DNA of 64,000 nucleotides from Astrothelium macrocarpum (lineage: Eukaryota; Ascomycota; Dothideomycetes; Trypetheliales; Trypetheliaceae): contig JAGEMR010000019.1 in NCBI GenBank assembly GCA_021030915.1, forward strand, positions 186,001 through 250,000, in the 5' to 3' direction. The position numbers and the translations under genes are program-made. Positions 57,390 through 64,000 of this stretch are shown here, in pieces (the stretch's first letter is position 1; every line of letters begins with the position of its first letter). The notes beneath the pieces are model-generated. The model saw only the letters and a list, made by a program, of their open reading frames with translations. It searched no databases and was not told the DNA's origin.

Positions 57390-58171
57390 GCAAAATCGAC
57401 TACCAGTTAGCATGAATGAAAGGCTGACGCTGAAAATAGTCACTCAAGTCCTTTGGAAGACAAACCAAACGAACCAGATCCTGCACCTGGGTCCGACAAG
57501 AATCCCCCGCCCACGGGTGATGACAAAGATAAAGGCGATGCAGTGCGGCTGCTCAGAATGATGCTGTTTAGGTGAAGCTGCATTGTACCGAGCATGTCAA
57601 TTCTGTCCGACAAGCTGGCTATGAGCAAAATAGGGAAGGCTTCGCAGTTGAACGAAATTAAAACAAGGACAAAGGCTATCAGGTCGGCAAGAGCCGTATT
57701 CTGCAATCGACTGCAATATGCAAGCTTGCATTTCAGGCGCTAGAAAGTTGTACTATTATTTCTACCATTCAAGGTGCTTGAATAATTCATCTGTATTAAA
57801 TGCGTCACGTGAAGATAACGGGCTTATCTCCAGTACGTACCTCTAGGCATCGCCGCTACACGGACCGAATGAACCCCACAACCAAAGCAATAACCCAACC
57901 CTCATGTCCATGACTCGATGTTCGCCACTCCTCATTCCGACGGAGACTCACGTTAGAGTCACTCAAGCCCCAAATTACTCGAGTCTTTTACGTTGCACGA
58001 CCGTCGAAAATTATATATCACATCTTTATCCATCTCTCACACCCCACTTATGCACCCGTCTATCACCGCGCAGCCGCAAACGCCCTACTTATCCTACGAA
58101 GTCCTACCCGACCAACCCACTTGAGACCGTGTGCTGTTAACAGGTTGATCTCAAACCGATAAATTGTTAAA
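57390..58171. other. Spacer and promoter of the eIF5B gene
   Basis: Upstream region of eIF5B, CA/CT-rich from about 57840 to the ATG. No open frame with features. Confidence 0.45.
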
Positions 58172-61100
58172 ATGGCACCAAAGAAGAAAGGTGGAAAGAA
58201 GAAGGATGATGATTGGGATGCTGACCTCGGAGAAACGGTCGACCCTATAGCTCAAGCCGAGACTGAAGCCAGGCAAGACGATGCTGCCAATGACGCCGAA
58301 GATGAAGTAGGCCTTGGCGGTGGCGGTCTGCTTGCTGCTTTGAAGAAGAATCGGGGAAAGAAAGCGAAGAAGGGCAAAGTTGTCGAGGATTTTGTAGAGG
58401 GTGAGGACCCACCCGGCGTGAATGATGTAGATGAGGACGATGCAGCTGCTGGGATGAACCTGGAGAGCAAAGCACCGCAGGAGGCTACTCTGGATGACGA
58501 AGAGGAGTTTGCCGGATCCGCAAAGAAAGGCAGAGGCGGGAAGGCCGGCGGGAAACAAGCACAACAGCAAAGGGCAAAAAGAGACGAGGATGATGAAGAT
58601 GCGGAGGAAGATCCAGACGACGCTGGTGGTAAGATGAAGACGAAGAAGGAAAAGGAAAAGGAAAAGAAGGAAAGAGAGAAACAACGAAAGAAGGAACAGG
58701 TACGGGCTTGTTCGCAATGCATAGAAAAAGACATGACATGCTGATCCTGTTTTTCTGATAGGCTGCGAAAAAGAAGTCTACACCAGCTCCGGCACCCTCG
58801 AAACCTGAGCCTGTAGCGGTCGTTGAAGAAACAAAAGAACCTGAGCCATTGCCGGAGCAAAGTACGGCCTCAGGAGGTAAAAAGAAGAAGCTTAATCCAG
58901 CTTTGGCTGCACTTCAAAAGCAGCAAGAAGAAAGAAAGCGGCGTGATGAGGAGGCAGCACGAGCAGCAGCAGAGGAAAAAGCCAGAAGGGAAGAGGAAGA
59001 GCGCTTGGAAGCGGAGGAAGTCAAGCGAAAGGAAGAAGCCAAGGCCGCAAAGAAACAAAGGGAGAAGGACAAGGTTGAGCAACTCAAGAAAGAGGGCAAA
59101 TACAAGACCGACGCACAGCGGAAAGCAGAAGCTCAGGCCAAGAGAAGGATGGAGCAAATGCTCGCAAGTGGCGCCAAGATTGCGGGGCTAGAGGATGGCG
59201 CAGAGAAGAAGAAGCCTGTCTACGATAAGAAGAAGTCGAAGAATGCCAAAAAGGATGAGGAAGATGCCAAGCGCGAGCAGCAAATCGCCGAGGAAGAAGC
59301 TCGTAAGAAAATGGAGGAACTCAGACTTGCCGAGGAGCAAGAGGCAAAGGCCAAGGCCGAAGCTGAGAAAGCCAGAAAAGATGCTGAGGCCAAGAAGGCA
59401 GAAGAGGAGGATGAGTTGGATGATTGGGAAGCCGAAGCTGACAAAGAAGAAGGCATTGAGACAGCGGGAGTCAAAGATAGCTGGGATGCCGAGAGTGGGG
59501 AAGAAGACGAAGCTCCAACCAAGTACAGAGCTAATGGGAAGCCTATACGGTCTCGAGCCAACGGCAACCCTGTTGAGGCTGATGAAGAGTCGGAAGAAGA
59601 ATCAGACTCTGACGAATCAGAAGATGAAGAGCAGTCCGCTGCTGCTAAAGCTGCTGCTGCTAAAAAAGCAGAAGCAGCTGAACAGCGGAGGAGGAGGCAT
59701 GAGGAGGCGTTGGCAGCACGATCAAAGGACAACCTGCGGTCTCCTATTTGCTGCATTTTGGGTCACGTCGATACTGGAAAGACCAAGCTGCTTGACAAGA
59801 TTCGACAGACCAATGTGCAAGAAGGCGAAGCAGGCGGTATTACACAACAGATTGGAGCTACGTATTTCCCAACGGAAGCACTCTTGAAGAAAACGCAAGT
59901 TGTCAACAAAGATGGCAAATTCGAGTTCAAGGTTCCAGGACTTTTGGTCATTGACACACCTGGACACGAGTCTTTCAGCAATTTACGTTCGCGAGGGTCT
60001 TCACTGTGTAATATTGCCATCTTGGTTGTCGACATAATGCACGGACTGGAACCTCAGACACTTGAATCTATGAAGCTTTTGAGGGATCGAAAGACACCCT
60101 TCATTGTTGCCCTCAACAAGATTGATCGTTTATACGGGTGGAAAAAGATTGATAATAACGGCTTCCAGGATTCTCTGGCTTTCCAAAACAAGTCTGTACA
60201 AAACGAATTTCGGGATCGACTTGAAAAGACCAGACTTGCCTTTTCTGAGCAAGGCTTCAACTCGGAGCTCTACTATGAGAACAAATCTATGGCCAGAAAT
60301 GTCTCCCTTGTACCAACTTCAGCGCATACTGGAGAAGGCATTCCTGATATGCTTAAACTCCTCATCACTCTTACCCAAGAACGCATGACCAACAACCTCA
60401 TGTATCTATCCGAAGTCGAATGCACCGTCCTTGAGGTCAAAGTCGTCGAAGGTTACGGAACCACCATTGACGTCGTTCTTTCGAACGGTATCCTCCGTGA
60501 AGGCGATCGCATAGTACTTTGCGGCATGGGTGGAGCCATTACGACTAACATACGTGCTCTGCTAACGCCAGCCGAAATGAAGGAACTCCGGGTCAAATCA
60601 GCGTATGTGCACAACAAAGAGGTCAAGGCGGCGTTGGGTGTCAAAATTGCAGCTAATGGGCTTGATGAAGCAATTGCTGGATCAAGACTCATGGTCGTGG
60701 GTCCTGACGACGATGAAGAAGAGATGCAAGAAGAAGTCATGGGCGATCTTGAGCACTTGCTCGCCAGAGTTTCGCGAACTGGCCGCGGTGTCAGTGTTCA
60801 AGCATCCACACTTGGCTCGCTCGAAGCGCTCCTGGAATTTCTCAAAGTGTCGAAGATCCCTGTTGCAGATATCAATATCGGCCCGATATATAAGCGACAC
60901 GTCATGCAGTGTGGTACAATGCTTGAGAGAGCCAAAGAATACGCTGTCATGCTCGCGTTTGATGTGAAAGTAGACAAAGATGCAGCAGCATACGCAGCCG
61001 AGGTTGGCGTGAAGGTTTTTACGGCGGATATCATCTATCATCTCTTCGACGACTTTACTAAACACACGCAAGAACTGGCGGAGCAGAAGAAGGAGGAGAG

Positions 61101-61588
61101 CAAGATGCTTGCCGTGTTCCCTTGCGTCCTCCGACCCGTCGCTGTCTTTAACAAGAAAGATCCAATCGTCGTCGGCGTCGATGTCATTGAAGGCAACCTC
61201 CGAAATCTTACCCCTATTGCCGCTGTGAAGAGCAACGCCATTACTGGGGCCAAGGAAATCTTTGTTTTAGGGAGAGTGTATGTCCTTCAATTCCTTTCTC
61301 TTTTCTGCATATCCCGTGCATTCAGCTGACTTTTATATCAACAGCTCATCTATTGAACGCGACCACAAGCAAATCCCCATTTGCAAAAAAGGCCAGCCGT
61401 CGGTAGCGGTGAAAATCGAAGGTGCTAATCAACCCCTCTATGGCCGCCAGCTGGAGGAGAAGGACACGCTGTATAGCCACATTTCGCGGGCGTCAATCGA
61501 TACGCTGAAGGACTTTTATCGGTCGGAGGTCAGTACGGAGGAATGGGGGCTGATCAAGAAGCTGAAGCCTCTGTTTGATATTCCATAA
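58172..61588 (+). CDS. FUN12: Translation initiation factor eIF5B (IF2-like GTPase)
   Basis: Three exons: 58172-58699, 58762-61277 and 61345-61588 (introns 62 and 67 nt), giving 1095 residues. Residues 1-500 are a highly charged Lys/Glu/Ala-rich tail of predicted coiled coil, as usual for eukaryotic eIF5B. The GTPase domain has GHVDTGKT at 510-517 (G1), GGITQQIGATYF (G2), DTPGHE at 574-579 (G3) and NKID at 628-631 (G4). Domains II, III and IV follow, including TVLEVKVVEGYGTTIDVVL, LGSLEALLEFLKVSKIPVAD and GAKEIFVLGRV, ending ELRR-free in LKPLFDIP. It joins the ribosomal subunits with eIF1A during start-site selection. Core housekeeping gene, intact. The symbol FUN12 is the yeast name. Confidence 0.96.
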
Positions 61589-63198
61589 CGTCGGTAGGAA
61601 CGACAATAGGAAGCCCGAAGAAAAGGGTTTGTGTTTTGATAAGGGAGAGATGCAAGCTAGGGAATTATGCATGCATGTACAAACACATTACGGATACGGG
61701 TGGGGATTCATAGGCACAGGCATGGTACTTGACACGGCGGTCCAAAATGACAAATTTTCAACTCTTTCGATCGGGCTCGTACAGCTTAGACCTTTTATGT
61801 TTGTCTCGTGTGAATGGCTTTGAAAGGTCTGTCAGCATGTGCATCTCATGACCATTTCGGCATTCCGTTTTGTCTACGCGAGGCCAGGATATTACGATCC
61901 GCTCGCCCACGTCAGTTTCACCTCAAAAAAGTTTCTTGGCACTATTCCTAGCTCAGCTCGGAGCACTCCGTACTCCGTACGACTTTTTATTATTCGGTAG
62001 GGTTATTTTCCAGGGCTAAAGCATTTTCCTTGTATACTCTATAATAAAGATGTTATCATATCTCGGTCTCCATTCTTCAACAAGCACTAAATCTATTTCT
62101 TGAGTTCCTCCAGTCAGAAGAATATCTTGGTAAAGGGTAGTTCTGATCAAATGAAAATCCCACTTTCATTTTGATTTGTGGCAGCACTAAAAAACTCAAT
62201 TTGGATGATGGCTCAACCGCAAAACCGGTGTTGAATAAGCGGCTTCCCGCTATAGCCTTCTTTCATTTGGGAGATGCTACTCGAACTCAGGTGATGCAAG
62301 CGCACCAACACTTCACAAAGCTATTGCTGTGGTTAGACAAGACCTTGGTCGGGCCCCTTTGTTATCGTGATAGGCACAGCACTAATCTCGAGATTGAAAA
62401 CTGACTACTCTGTAGGATTAGAGCTGAAACGAGCACATGGTGGCTGCAGAATTTCAATGGACTGCTGCGAAATAGATGCGATGCATGCGCGATGCAGATA
62501 CGACGAATGGCCGAAGTAGACCGAATCCGGCAATTGCCAGGGCACAGCGCATAATCAATTGCAAAGCACAGTGTTTTTCACAGGCACAACGAGGAGTGGG
62601 ATGGGAGTAGCGGGTCGGGAACAAACAGCGGAATAGATAATGTAGGGCAAAGTAAGGCAAAACTCCGGCCTTCCGCCCAAAGCAGCGAGTCGTGGCTGAC
62701 GACTAAACCCCAGAACAGGGCATCCCGCGTGCTCCATCTCGGCAGATCTGGCAGATGATTGGCGCAACAAGGGAAACCCTGAAGCAAACCGTCCATTCAT
62801 GGCGAGAGCTGGAGACCCCGCGTGGAGCCGAGAAGCCCAGGCCAAGAAACTTCCAGCCGCGGTGGGGTTCATGGCTGCTCTTCAAATAACGCCTCGTGCG
62901 CCCAGCGAAAAAGCAGTTGGCCCTCACGAGAGAGGACGAGGCTCAGAGCAGAGGTGAGCGCTAAAAAGCAATCATTCATCCACGGGACCATTGGGTATCG
63001 TCGGCATCAGCTCCACTTTATTCCCGCCAAATTTTCGGTGTATAATTCCTTTTGTGGGATAAAATCCACTTCATTCCTCAGTCCATTCGTACCTCTTACT
63101 CTTACTCTTACTCTTCACCTTTTCCTCCGCTCTCCTTCCCTTTTCCTCTCCCTCTTCCTCTCTTTCCCTTCCATCTCTCTTCACGCAATTCACTCAAA
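61589..63198. other. Spacer and long promoter of the JEN-type transporter
   Basis: About 1.6 kb. It starts with the eIF5B 3' UTR and ends with the pyrimidine-rich 5' leader. Open frames up to 82 codons lack domains. Confidence 0.4.
63091..63183 (+). promoter_or_regulatory. Pyrimidine-rich promoter/5' leader tract
   Basis: Nearly all C and T for about 90 bp, beginning with a repeated CTTACT unit (CTTACTCTTACTCTTACT), ending 15 bp before the ATG at 63199. CT-rich blocks just before the start are typical of well-expressed filamentous-fungal genes. Confidence 0.65.
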
Positions 63199-64000
63199 AT
63201 GGCCGACACCAAAGAAAATCTCGGCTACGCCGCCAGCGCGAACAGCTCTCCCCTCCGCAGCGACAATGCTCCTCAGGAAATGTCCATTGGCCGATACATC
63301 GCAACGCGCATCCCCACGCTCAAACCCCCCATGGCGCACGCCCCGAATCCATTCAAGCTGCTGGCCATGCTCAACACGCAGCAGTGGCTGTTCTTCTTGG
63401 TCGGCTTCCTGGGCTGGACGTGGGACGCGTTCGACTTCTTCACCGTCTCGCTGACGGTCGAGGACCTCGCCAAGACCTTCCACAAAACCAACGCTGACAT
63501 CACCTGGGGTATCACCCTCGTACTTATGCTTCGTTCTGTGGGATCCACCATTTTCGGGCTCGCTGCGGACCGCTACGGTCGTAAATGGCCGTTTGTTATC
63601 AATAATCTCCTCTTCATTGTGCTTGAGCTGGCCACTGGCTTCTGTAATAGTTATAAGAGCTTCCTGGGCGTGCGAGCACTGTTTGGTATTGCGATGGGTG
63701 GGCTGTATGGGAATGCAGCTGCCACGGCGCTGGAGGACTGTCCGCCGGCTGCGAGGGGTCTTATTAGTGGGATTTTGCAGCAGGGATATGCATTTGGTTA
63801 TTTACTGGCTACGGTCTTTGCGGTGAGTCGAACTCTCTTCGTTGTCTTCTTATCACTTGTCAGCTGTTTTTTATTTTCTGATTCTCTCTGAGCAATTTTT
63901 TTTAAGTTCTTTGCTTTTATTGAAAGCCTCAAGTATTAGCTCTTATTCTATCACAATACTGACATGAGGGATAGCGCGGTCTCGTCAACACCACCTCTCA
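63199..64000 (+). CDS. JEN-type monocarboxylate transporter (MFS), 5' part
   Basis: First exon 63199-63822 (208 codons), intron 63823-63974 (152 nt; GTGAGT donor, TACTGAC branch, ATAG acceptor), second exon continuing past the window end with RGLVNTT. The start at 63199 (MADTKENLGYAAS) follows a CT-rich leader; an open frame extends upstream to 63052 but runs through the pyrimidine tract and is rejected. Features: long polar N-terminus, helix 1 WLFFLVGFLGWTWDAFDFFT, VSLTVEDLAKTF, ADITWGITLVLMLRSVG, AADRYGRKWPFVINN, GIAMGGLYGNAAATALEDCP. These match the lactate/pyruvate:proton symporters of the JEN1 family. Usually plasma-membrane and glucose-repressed. Only the first third is visible. Confidence 0.9.

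Noticed and set aside
63052..63198. N-terminal extension of the JEN-type transporter
   Set aside because: It would translate the pyrimidine tract into Ser/Leu/Pro/Phe repeats; the ATG at 63199 follows the leader and fits the family.

Overview
The window is nuclear DNA of a filamentous ascomycete (Pezizomycotina). The signs are short spliceosomal introns (about 50-65 nt, one of about 150 nt) with GTRNGY-type donors and CTAAC/CTGAC-type branch sites, an AflR-type Zn2Cys6 regulator, a HET-domain protein, a non-reducing PKS fragment, and transposons degraded by C-to-T/G-to-A change as expected of repeat-induced point mutation (RIP). Order and genus cannot be fixed from the sequence.

Layout. 1-1054 is the end of a RIP-degraded Fot1/pogo (Tc1/mariner) transposon cut by the window edge. 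1.3-26.6 kb is ordinary gene space: AflR-like regulator, NAD(P)-binding reductase, GH47 mannosidase, large membrane protein, small membrane protein, Pom33/TMEM33 homologue, SulP-STAS anion transporter, HET-domain protein, Kre6/Skn1 glucan-synthesis protein. 26.6-41.9 kb is a gene graveyard: remains of an alpha-amylase, an aldehyde dehydrogenase and an NmrA/isoflavone-reductase-like gene, then a small secreted Cys-rich protein, an SDR, a small DUF4267-like membrane protein, and a second, distinct Fot1-like transposon (39040-41190) that is only lightly mutated. 41869-49089 is a full-length copy of the same Fot1 family as the left edge, in opposite orientation, interrupted by a complete Copia LTR retrotransposon (43332-48673); the whole block is extremely AT-rich. 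49.1-52.6 kb holds an FSH-type serine hydrolase and a 5'-truncated, frameshifted non-reducing PKS (product-template, ACP and thioesterase remain). 53.9-64 kb returns to conserved gene space: sugar transporter, Yip1-family Golgi protein, eIF5B, and the start of a JEN-type carboxylate transporter.

How the parts fit. The right-hand genes (YIP5-like, eIF5B) and several left-hand genes (Pom33, Kre6, SulP) are core functions, whereas 26.6-53 kb looks like an accessory compartment where transposons, RIP and gene decay are concentrated. The AflR-like regulator, the two reductases, the FSH hydrolase and the PKS fragment are the kinds of genes found in secondary-metabolite clusters, but here the PKS has lost its KS and AT domains, so any cluster is broken or dispersed. 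The most informative observations are the nested insertion with its intact target-site duplications and the position dependence of the RIP damage within the LTRs and terminal inverted repeats.
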